Below are positions 53,125 to 59,886 of a DNA stretch of 64,000 bases, piece after piece (the stretch's first letter is position 1; each line of letters begins with the position of its first letter). The stretch covers positions 280,071-344,070 of the forward strand of contig NZ_JAJADQ010000008.1 of the NCBI RefSeq assembly GCF_020447315.1, in the 5' to 3' direction. The notes beneath the pieces are model-generated. The model searched no databases. It was given only the letters and a program-made list of their open reading frames with translations, and was not told the origin of the DNA. Origin of the DNA: Hymenobacter nitidus (GTDB lineage Bacteria; Bacteroidota; Bacteroidia; Cytophagales; Hymenobacteraceae). The position numbers were made by a program, and so were the translations under genes.

Positions 53125-53607
53125 TCAGACCGTCAGGGACTGAATAAAAATGCGGATGTCGGGTATTTTGGGCGGCAGGTGCTCCCGGAGCACCAAAACT
53201 ACCGCGTGGGTACGGTCCCACTGGCCGGCGGCCGGCCGGAAAAAGAAGTCGTTGCTGGCGGGCAGCAAAGCGGGGGCGTGCGAGAGCAGCTGCTTCTCGG
53301 CGGGCACCACGAGCGACTTCAGAATGGCCGCGGAATTATCCTGGCAGCATTCCTGCTTGCCCGCGGGCTGCGACCCGCCCAGGCCGTGGTCGTGGCTGGC
53401 GTTGGCTGGCTTCTGCCGGGCTGTGGTCTTGCCGTGGCCGTGGCACCCCGGATGGCTGGGTTTCTTCGCTGCCACCGCTTGGGTTACCGGCGCTGCCAGC
53501 GCCGAATTTAGGGTTGCGCACCAGCACTGGCCCACGAACACGTTGACGAAGACGAGCAGGAAGCTCGTCGCCAGCAAACGGCGGAAGGGAAACAGGCTAC
53601 GGAACAT
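53125..53607 (-). CDS. Small secreted Cys/His-rich protein heading the metal cluster
   Basis: 160 residues. The N-terminal hydrophobic segment (about 9-30, LLATSFLLVFVNVFVGQCWC) is a signal or membrane anchor. Then come HPGCHGHGK, SHDHG and QECCQD, a set of Cys and His fit for metal binding. The C-terminal ~50 residues are hydrophobic/aromatic (FFFRPAAGQW, VLREHLPPKIPDIRIFIQ). Proteins with this outline head copper efflux clusters in related bacteria, as far as I recall, but the function is not known to me. A clear promoter box lies at 53627-53634. Confidence 0.75.
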   Translation of the reverse strand: MFRSLFPFRRLLATSFLLVFVNVFVGQCWCATLNSALAAPVTQAVAAKKPSHPGCHGHGKTTARQKPANASHDHGLGGSQPAGKQECCQDNSAAILKSLVVPAEKQLLSHAPALLPASNDFFFRPAAGQWDRTHAVVLVLREHLPPKIPDIRIFIQSLTV

Positions 53608-53626
53608 GACAGGCGCTTAGCAACTG

Positions 53627-53634
53627 CAAAACTA
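53627..53634 (-). promoter_or_regulatory. -7 promoter box of the metal cluster
   Basis: TAGTTTTG on the minus strand, an exact TAnnTTTG match, about 20 bases before ATG 53607. Confidence 0.55.
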
Positions 53635-53729
53635 CGCTTCTGCGCAGAAAGTGCAGGATGGGTTCTTTACTGCTATTCCCGCCGAAGAGTTCCGAGGCGA
53701 GGTTGTTGCTACGAAGTTAATCAGGGGTA

Positions 53730-53749
53730 AAGACTTGTTAATTAGTCTT
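53730..53749. promoter_or_regulatory. Palindromic operator candidate AAGACT-N8-AGTCTT
   Basis: A perfect 6-bp inverted repeat with AT-rich spacer TGTTAATT in an AT-rich island. It lies between the two minus-strand promoter boxes of the metal cluster, about +55 from the upstream one, so a repressor bound here could block it. Confidence 0.45.
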
Positions 53750-53799
53750 ATAGGCGGCGTTCTGGGCCAACGCTCCGGTGCGTACGAGCCGGCTGGCCG

Positions 53800-53807
53800 C
53801 AAAATTA
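53800..53807 (-). promoter_or_regulatory. Second, distal -7 box of the metal cluster
   Basis: TAATTTTG on the minus strand, an exact match, about 190 bases before the first gene. The rest of 53808-54094 holds no gene that I can support. Confidence 0.45.
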
Positions 53808-54094
53808 TACAAGTGTGAAGCGCAATTATAGTGGCAGTGGTACCGGTCTATACAGGCTCAGCGCCCGGAAATTGATAAGCAGACAGCGGAGGGCCTGCGC
53901 AAAAACTTAAAGCCGTTTGGGTGGCCACCTGCGTTGGTATGGCGCACGGTGGCAGTCCTTAGTGCAAGCCATATCCACTAGGTTCGGTAGCATTTGAGCA
54001 ATGCCCTCCCGCGGCGCAGAGCTGCCGGTGCGGCCCCCTCGGAAGCCCATCAAGGCCCCGGCAACCGCAAAGCCAACTGCGCCTCCTTCACATA

Positions 54095-54295
54095 TCAGCC
54101 GGGGCGGCGGGAGCTGATGCCCAACCAGGCGTAGAGTGGGCAGAAGCCCACGGCACTGGTCCAGACCAGCACCAAAATCGGCAGGCCGCCAAGAAGCCAC
54201 GCTCCCGTCAGGCCAGGCCCGATGAGCACGCTAACCAAGTAAAATGCCAGTACTGCGCGCAGCAGCCGGTCGGTGAAGCACAGGTTCGGTTCCAT
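54095..54295 (-). CDS. DUF2892 small membrane protein
   Basis: 66 residues, two membrane spans. It starts with NLCFTDRLLRAVLAF and ends with VGFCPLYAWLGIS, both hallmarks of DUF2892 (YgaP transmembrane-like). The family is often linked with rhodanese or oxidative/sulfur stress functions, but no fixed role is known. It is the first gene downstream of the Crp/Fnr-type element at 54365-54462, with a leader of about 97 bases. Confidence 0.85.
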   Translation of the reverse strand: MEPNLCFTDRLLRAVLAFYLVSVLIGPGLTGAWLLGGLPILVLVWTSAVGFCPLYAWLGISSRRPG

Positions 54296-54364
54296 AAGTG
54301 AGGGGCAACATAAATGATGGCAGGGAGCATGAGGCAGCTCAGCGAAGAGTCAGGAGGGTGGCAG

Positions 54365-54462
54365 CATGGCCAGTGGCAACCAGAAGAGAACCAGCCCAAA
54401 GGACGGCAATAACGCTCATCAAAGCCCTGATGAACAGTGGCTTGTTAGCTGACCTTTGTCAT
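54365..54462 (-). promoter_or_regulatory. Crp/Fnr-type promoter element, copy B
   Basis: On the minus strand TGACAAAGGTCA (54461-54450) is a perfect TGAC-N4-GTCA palindrome; a CTTTG core (54401-54397) lies 56.5 bp downstream, centre to centre. The 98 bases align without gaps with 43924-44021 at about three-quarters identity. The box overlaps the stop codon region of the L,D-transpeptidase gene upstream. Confidence 0.75.
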
Positions 54463-55961
54463 GGCAGCAGCGGGCGGCGGGCGGGTCCAAACAAGGCGCG
54501 CCGCACGGCTTCGTCCTGGTGGTAGATGTCGGGCAGAAAGCGCAGGTGGCCGTTGTCGGCCACGCAGGTGGCGTAGCGCACGTGCAGGGGCAGGGCGCGG
54601 CGCAGGCGCACGTCGCGGGGGCGGGGCTGGCGGGCACACTCTTCTTCGCTGGGCAAATTCACGGCGCGGCCCTCGCGGCGCAACAGGTAGGCCGCTAGCT
54701 GCATCGGGTGCTGCAGCCGGATGCAGCCGTGGCTCAGGGCGCGGTCGGGCCGGGCGAAAAACTGGCGCATGGGCGTATCGTGCAGGTACACGGCGTGGGG
54801 GTTGGCAAAGCGAAATACGATGTTGCCCAGCGCATTCTCGCAGCCCGCCGACTGCCGGATGACGTAGGCAAAGTTGCGGGCCGTGACGGTGCGCCATGCA
54901 ATGGTAGCGGGGTCCAGCAGCTGGCCCCGGGTGGTATACACGGCCAGGTTGTTGCGCTGCAGGTAGCCCGCGTCGGCTTGCAGGTGGGGTAGCATTTCCC
55001 GGGTGGCAATGGAGCGGGGCACGTACCAGTCGGGAGCCAGGGTGAAATGGCTCAGGTGGCTACTGAGCGTAGGCGTTGGCGTTTCGGGCTTGCCCACGAT
55101 TACGCGGTGGCGGCGCAGTACCGAGTCGCGCCCGACGACCAGCAGCTCGTAGGCCGGCACGTTGATGAGCACGTATTCCGAGTCGGCCGGCAGGGCGTTC
55201 CAGCGCCAGCGCTCCAGGTTCAGGGCTGCGTGCTCGAACTGCACCTGGTGGAAATGCGCCGAATCGGGGGCTATGGGGCGGGTCAGCCAGCGGGCCAGGG
55301 CCTGCTGCAGCTGCCGGTATTCACGGTGCGCGGGCTGTCCGGCCAGCACGGTTGCCGACACGGTACCGACGGCCAGAGCGGCCCGCAGCTCGGCGGCCGG
55401 CTGCCACACCCGGCCCGCCGCTTTTTCCCCCACCGACACGGTGTAGGGCCGCAGGCGGCCCCGGCGCAGGTCACTCATCAGGCGCAGCACGGCATCGGTG
55501 AGGTACACCTCCAGCCGGGCCTGCTGCCGGGCGTGCCACGCTGGCTCGTGCGGGTGGCGCAGCGAGTCGCGCAGGGCCCGTAGCGGCAGTTCGTGGTAGT
55601 CCGCAGGGCGCAGGCCGTAGTCGGCGGCCCGGGCCAGCAGGCGCAGGGCCGCCCGGGCATTGGCATTGAGGCTATCGGCGGGGGAAGTCCAGGCCGGCTC
55701 ATAGTCCGGCCCGTAGAAGGCTAGCACCTGAGCCCCGGCCTGCAGGCCCAAGGGCTGCGTGGCGGTGGGCGCGGAGCCGCTGCCGCTGGTGTCCAGCAAA
55801 GCCCGAATCAGGGGGGCGACGGTGACGGGTGGCGGGGCCGGGGCGTTGAGCAGCGTCGGCAGGGCCTCTACCACTTGGCTTACCGCATCGGGAGTACAGC
55901 GTGGCAGGGCCAGCAGGGGAAAATACCACAGGAAACGGACAAGGGCTGACAGCGGCACCAC
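54459..55961 (-). CDS. L,D-transpeptidase (YcbB/LdtD-like)
   Basis: 500 residues. N-terminal hydrophobic segment, then an alpha-helical region with YGPDYEPAWTSP and DYGLRPADYHELPL as in YcbB-type enzymes. The YkuD catalytic domain lies about 265-430: VLINVPAYELLVV, RHRVIVGKPETPTPTLSSHL, and the active-site SHGCIRLQ with Cys ~413. It cross-links peptidoglycan through 3-3 bonds in the periplasm. The usual peptidoglycan-binding domain is not evident. It lies 83 bases after the amidohydrolase gene, probably in one operon with it. Confidence 0.9.
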   Translation of the reverse strand: MVPLSALVRFLWYFPLLALPRCTPDAVSQVVEALPTLLNAPAPPPVTVAPLIRALLDTSGSGSAPTATQPLGLQAGAQVLAFYGPDYEPAWTSPADSLNANARAALRLLARAADYGLRPADYHELPLRALRDSLRHPHEPAWHARQQARLEVYLTDAVLRLMSDLRRGRLRPYTVSVGEKAAGRVWQPAAELRAALAVGTVSATVLAGQPAHREYRQLQQALARWLTRPIAPDSAHFHQVQFEHAALNLERWRWNALPADSEYVLINVPAYELLVVGRDSVLRRHRVIVGKPETPTPTLSSHLSHFTLAPDWYVPRSIATREMLPHLQADAGYLQRNNLAVYTTRGQLLDPATIAWRTVTARNFAYVIRQSAGCENALGNIVFRFANPHAVYLHDTPMRQFFARPDRALSHGCIRLQHPMQLAAYLLRREGRAVNLPSEEECARQPRPRDVRLRRALPLHVRYATCVADNGHLRFLPDIYHQDEAVRRALFGPARRPLLP

Positions 55962-56044
55962 AGGGGCAGAAAGGTGGGAAAAGTGAAAAGTGAAGTGCTG
56001 CCCCTTGGGGTCATGCTTGGAAAACCGGCCCAGGAAACAAGAAA

Positions 56045-57529
56045 CTAGTGCGCCGCGGCCTTCGAGACGGCCGGGCTTTGCTGCGCCACCCGCTCGGCTT
56101 CGGCAGCCAGGGCGGCCAGGGCGGCGCGGTCGTACAAACGGCCCCGCAGCACCACGGCCCGCACGTGGCGCAGGTTGCGGATGTCGTCGAGCGGGTTGTT
56201 GTCGAGCAGCACTAAGTCGCCGTGGAAGTCGACTTCCACCTGGCCCTGCTCGAAGCGGTGCCCCGTGGCTGCGGCCGGCGCGACGGTAGCGGCCCGTAGC
56301 GCCTGCGCGGGGGTGAGGCCGGCGGCTACCAGCTGCTCAAGCTCCGTGAGCAGGCTGCTGCCATGAAACCGGGAAGAGGAGGACCACCCGGCGTCCGAGC
56401 CGGCCAGGATGGGTACGCCCTGCCGCTGCAGCGCGGCCACCAGGGCTTTCTGCAGGGAATCCAGCGTAAGGCGCTGGGCCTGCGCCGGGCGCGCCACGGC
56501 TGGTCGGGCCTGCTGCCATTTCTGCCGCACACCGGCCGGCACGTAGCGCCAAAGGGGCGAATCGGGGGAGGGGACGGCCGCTGCAGCCAGCAGACTGGTC
56601 TGGAGCAGGGGCACGACAAACGTCTTTTCCTGAGCCAGCGCCTCCGCCAGGTGCGTGGCGCGGCTGGGCCTGAAGGTGGAGCCTAGGGCCGCCTGGCGGG
56701 TGCGCCCCAGCTCGGTCAGGGCGGCATCAGGCTTGGCTTTGGCTTGGTAGTAAACTTGCGCGGCCACCCATTCCTCTTCGCGGCTGGAGCACCCAAGCAG
56801 CAGCTTGTCGGCCGGCTCGATGATGCGCTGCCCGGCGGCTACGGCCTGCAGAGCAGTTACCGACTCGGGAATGGCGCCGACCAGGGGCACGTTCCACGTC
56901 TGGGCTGCTTCGGCAATGCCCAGGTAGGCGTCGCGGGAGAGCAGGGGCGACGACTGCAGGGCCCGCCAGCCTTGCTGCAGCCGGGCCGCGGCCCACTCCT
57001 GGCCCTGGGCATACGTAGTCGGGAACTGCCCGGCTTCCTCGCCTACGGGGGCTTCGAAGGATGCGCCGGCTAGCTCAATGCGCGGCCCCACCCGCTGCCC
57101 GGCTTCCACGGCCCGCACGGTGGCCTGCAGATCGGCGCGGGTGCGGCCCGTGTTCAGCACCCGGATGCTGGTAATGCCGTGGGCCACGTACAGGGGCAAG
57201 GCCACCTGCTCTTCGGCGGCCGTGGCCAGGGCGTGCGTGTGCCCGTCCCACAGGCCCGGAATCAGATATTTGCCCCGGCCATCGACGCGCTGCACGGCCC
57301 GGCCCGCCGGGGCCCGGGTGCCCACCGACACGATGCAGCCATCCAGAATCACCACCGTGCGGCCTTCCAGCACCCGCTCGCTCACCACGTCCACGATGTT
57401 CACGTTGGTAATGACCAGGGAGCCGGCGGCCGGCAGCGGGGTCGTCGGCTTGTCGGTGCGCTGACAGGCGGCCGGCTGCGCAGACAGGTATAGGCCCGTC
57501 AGGAGCAGAGAAATAAAAAGCTGTTTCAT
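56045..57529 (-). CDS. Secreted amidohydrolase-like protein with lost metal ligands
   Basis: 494 residues with a signal or lipoprotein-like N-terminus (LSAQPAAC). The imidazolonepropionase-type amidohydrolase fold is clear: GLWDGHTHA (His97, His99) at the end of strand 1, GVPILAGSDAG with Asp379, and the composite beta-domain (DGCIVSVG; FHGDLVLLDNNPLDDI). In family members strands 5 and 6 supply His in a VGHVP and an IEHL motif. Here they read VGAIP (Ala219) and IIEPA (Pro239). A binuclear metal site cannot form in the usual way, so it may be a non-catalytic relative. Its promoter at 57543 carries a related TGAC..GTCA box. Confidence 0.85.
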   Translation of the reverse strand: MKQLFISLLLTGLYLSAQPAACQRTDKPTTPLPAAGSLVITNVNIVDVVSERVLEGRTVVILDGCIVSVGTRAPAGRAVQRVDGRGKYLIPGLWDGHTHALATAAEEQVALPLYVAHGITSIRVLNTGRTRADLQATVRAVEAGQRVGPRIELAGASFEAPVGEEAGQFPTTYAQGQEWAAARLQQGWRALQSSPLLSRDAYLGIAEAAQTWNVPLVGAIPESVTALQAVAAGQRIIEPADKLLLGCSSREEEWVAAQVYYQAKAKPDAALTELGRTRQAALGSTFRPSRATHLAEALAQEKTFVVPLLQTSLLAAAAVPSPDSPLWRYVPAGVRQKWQQARPAVARPAQAQRLTLDSLQKALVAALQRQGVPILAGSDAGWSSSSRFHGSSLLTELEQLVAAGLTPAQALRAATVAPAAATGHRFEQGQVEVDFHGDLVLLDNNPLDDIRNLRHVRAVVLRGRLYDRAALAALAAEAERVAQQSPAVSKAAAH

Positions 57530-57542
57530 AAAGCTGTCAGAT

Positions 57543-57606
57543 CAAAGGTGGGTGGGCGGAAATGCGGCGGAAAACAGCCCGGAAGCTTGCCGCTGACGAT
57601 GGGTCA
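57543..57606 (-). promoter_or_regulatory. Promoter of the amidohydrolase gene with a TGAC-N5-GTCA site
   Basis: CACCTTTG on the minus strand (57550-57543) is one mismatch from the -7 box, ~10 bases before the start codon. TGACCCATCGTCA (57606-57594) lies ~55 bp upstream, close to but not equal to the 56.5-bp spacing of the other three, and with a 5-base centre. Confidence 0.4.
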
Positions 57607-57671
57607 TTCACCCCACGGAAGCGCCAGGAGAATACCAGGGCAAGTTTACTGGGCGCCGGGCGGCGGCCACA

Positions 57672-57736
57672 TGATTAAAATCAGGCGGAAAGCAAACCTT
57701 TCGCATGGGTAGGCGGCCGGAAAACCCGGTGCTTTG
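57672..57736 (+). promoter_or_regulatory. Crp/Fnr-type promoter of the usp-adhP pair
   Basis: TGATTAAAATCA (57672-57683), a perfect palindrome of the Fnr form, is followed 56.5 bp later, centre to centre, by CTTTG (57732-57736), the same geometry as elements A and B. The start codon at 57769 would be about 28 bases after the start of transcription. Confidence 0.65.
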
Positions 57737-57768
57737 CCTTGTACTTTTTCCGTTGCATCAGCTCGACT

Positions 57769-58593
57769 ATGGCTCCTTCGCTGCTTATTCTGACCGACTT
57801 TTTTCAGGCCGCCAACCGGGCCCTCGATTACGCCAGCAACCTGGCCGGCGCCATCGGGGCTCGCCTAGTGCTGCTGCACGTGCGCCGCGACTCGGCCCTG
57901 GACCCGGAGATGTTTACCGGGCAGCTCTCCAACCTGAGTCAGGAGGCCATTGATCTGGCCCTGAGCCGGGTAGCCGGCAACCTGGCGGTGCCCGTGGCGG
58001 CCGAAGTCGGCCACGGCCGGGTCGAGTACGCCGTGGCCGATGCCGTGGGCCGCCACCACCCGGCCCTGATTGTGCTGGGCCGCCCCGACTACTCCGACCT
58101 GCCCGATGAGCTGGTACAAACCACGTCGTTGGACATTCTGCGCACCTCGCCCTATCCCATGCTGGTGGTGCCCCACACGCTGGCCTCCACCACGCCGCCC
58201 CGCCGCCTGCTGCTGGCCGTCGACGGCGAGGAATTCTCGCTCGGTGCGCATGCTGGCGCCGCCCGCCACCTGCTGGCCGCGCTGGGAGCCGAGCTGACGG
58301 TGCTGCACGTGGCCGCCTCGCCCTCGGCCACGGAGCCTGACCCGGCCATCTGGGATTCGGTGCTGCAAACCGGCTTGGCCGTCGACCTGCCCACGGAAGT
58401 GCACACCCGCACGGTGGTAAGCCCCGACCCGGTAGAGAGCATTCTGCAGGCCGCCCGGCCCGAGAATTTCGATTTGGTGGTGCTCATTGCCCGGCCGCGC
58501 AGCTTCTGGGGCCAGCTGTTTCACCACAGCGTCACGGCCCAAGTGCTGCTGCAAAGCCGTATCCCGGTGCTGGTGCTGCCCGCCGCCGAGTAG
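57769..58593 (+). CDS. Universal stress protein, tandem UspA domains
   Basis: 274 residues from ATG 57769 (MAPSLLILTDFFQAANRALD). First UspA domain about 1-140, second from RRLLLAVDGEEF. The end FWGQLFHHSVTAQVLLQSRI and then PVLVLPAAE matches the USP at 42577 and the USP relic at 43459. The Gly-rich ATP-binding pattern is incomplete in the second domain. It is followed by the adhP-type gene after 45 bases without terminator, so the two form an operon. Confidence 0.9.
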   Translation: MAPSLLILTDFFQAANRALDYASNLAGAIGARLVLLHVRRDSALDPEMFTGQLSNLSQEAIDLALSRVAGNLAVPVAAEVGHGRVEYAVADAVGRHHPALIVLGRPDYSDLPDELVQTTSLDILRTSPYPMLVVPHTLASTTPPRRLLLAVDGEEFSLGAHAGAARHLLAALGAELTVLHVAASPSATEPDPAIWDSVLQTGLAVDLPTEVHTRTVVSPDPVESILQAARPENFDLVVLIARPRSFWGQLFHHSVTAQVLLQSRIPVLVLPAAE

Positions 58594-58638
58594 TACGTGC
58601 CCCCGCCTTTTTTTCATCTCCTCTAGCCCCGATTCGCC

Positions 58639-59670
58639 ATGTTGCCTCTCACGATGAAAGCCGCCGTCGCGCGGTTCTATGGTCAGCCCCTGCAGATTGA
58701 GCAGGTGCCGGTGCCGGCCGTTACGCCCGGCCGTATTCTGGTAAAAGTAGCCGCCTGCGGCGTGTGCCACACCGATCTGCACGCCCTCAACGGCGACTGG
58801 CCTGTGAAGGCCACCCTGCCCCTGATTCCGGGCCACGAAGGCGTGGGCGCGGTGGTAGCGGTGGGCGAGGGCGTCACGCAGGTGAGGGTGGGCGACCGGG
58901 TGGGCGTACCGTGGCTCTATACCGCCTGCGGGCACTGTGAGCAGTGCTTTTCGGGCTGGGAAACGCTCTGCCCCAGCCAGCAGAACACGGGCTACTCGGT
59001 GCAAGGCAGCTACGCCGAGTATGTGCTGGCCGACCCCAACTACGTGGGCCTCATTCCCGACGCGCTGTCGTTTCAGCAGGCGGCGCCTATTCTATGCGCC
59101 GGCGTGACGGTGTACAAGGGCCTGAAGGAAACCGAGGTGAAGCCCGGCCAGTGGGTGGTTATTTCCGGAATTGGGGGCCTGGGCCACCTGGCCGTGCAAT
59201 ACGCCAAGGCCATGGGGATGCGCGTCGCGGCCGTTGATATTCAGGACGATAAGCTGCGCCTGGCTCAGGAAGTAGGCGCCGACCTGGTTGTGAATGCCGC
59301 TACCCAGAACCCGGTGGAGGAGATTCAGCAGCGGATTGGCGGGGCTCACGGGGTGCTGGTGACGGCCGTTTCGCGCGCCGCCTTTGCCCAGGGAGTTGGC
59401 ATGCTGCGCCGCCGCGGCACTCTGGCCCTGGTGGGCCTGCCCCCGGGCGACTTCGACCTGAACATCTTCGACGTGGTGCTGACCCGCAAAACCGTACGCG
59501 GCTCCATTGTGGGCACCCGCCAGGATCTGGTGGAAAGCCTGGCCTTCGCCGCCGACGGCAGAGTGAAGGTTCATGCCCACTGCGAAAAGCTGGAAAACAT
59601 CAACCAGGTACTGGCCGACTTGGCCGCGGGCCGCATCGAGGGCCGGGTGATACTGGATATGGAGCAATAA
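58639..59670 (+). CDS. adhP: Zinc-dependent alcohol dehydrogenase (AdhP-type)
   Basis: 343 residues. Catalytic zinc ligands in CGVCHTDLHALNGDW and GHEGVGAVV; structural zinc Cys cluster CGHCEQC..C. NAD-binding ISGIGGLGHLAVQYA. The order, length and the sequence LYTACGHCEQCFSGWETLC are those of the AdhP (propanol-preferring) group. It interconverts alcohols and aldehydes with NAD(H); under oxygen limitation it would re-oxidise NADH. It follows the USP gene directly, under the same Crp/Fnr-type promoter. Confidence 0.93.
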   Translation: MLPLTMKAAVARFYGQPLQIEQVPVPAVTPGRILVKVAACGVCHTDLHALNGDWPVKATLPLIPGHEGVGAVVAVGEGVTQVRVGDRVGVPWLYTACGHCEQCFSGWETLCPSQQNTGYSVQGSYAEYVLADPNYVGLIPDALSFQQAAPILCAGVTVYKGLKETEVKPGQWVVISGIGGLGHLAVQYAKAMGMRVAAVDIQDDKLRLAQEVGADLVVNAATQNPVEEIQQRIGGAHGVLVTAVSRAAFAQGVGMLRRRGTLALVGLPPGDFDLNIFDVVLTRKTVRGSIVGTRQDLVESLAFAADGRVKVHAHCEKLENINQVLADLAAGRIEGRVILDMEQ

Positions 59671-59722
59671 AAAAAGTAGCCGCCTGCGGCGCAGAAACGA
59701 GAGTTGAAAACGTATTTGATTC

Positions 59723-59762
59723 GGTTGTGGAAAAGAGGGCGTCGATTCGGCGCCCTTTTTTT
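59723..59762 (+). terminator. Terminator after adhP, related to the putative small RNA's 3' end
   Basis: GGTTGTGGAAAAG (59723-59735) is identical to 37998-38010, followed by the stem GGGCG/CGCCC (59737-59741 with 59751-59755) and T7. Relative to the first copy one stem pair changes from A-T to G-C on both sides, which supports a folded RNA. No sigma-54 site is seen upstream here. Confidence 0.7.
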
Positions 59763-59886
59763 ACGCCTGATTTTTTCCGGCCCGAGAAGCGCTTGTTCGG
59801 GGCCGGCCATTGCGCGGAATAGTGGACATGCCAAAAACCAGTTGTTACTTACGCCCTGTGTTGCTTACTGCTACCAACCGTTTTGT

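Noticed and set aside
53907..54200. A 97-codon minus-strand frame overlapping the DUF2892 gene
   Set aside because: It overlaps the clear DUF2892 gene in another frame and shows no domain.
43924..54462. Plus-strand peptide similarity in the two promoter elements (a shared ADLCH ending)
   Set aside because: Third-position-like changes gave a coding impression, but neither frame has a credible start and both lie over a palindromic box and promoter core.
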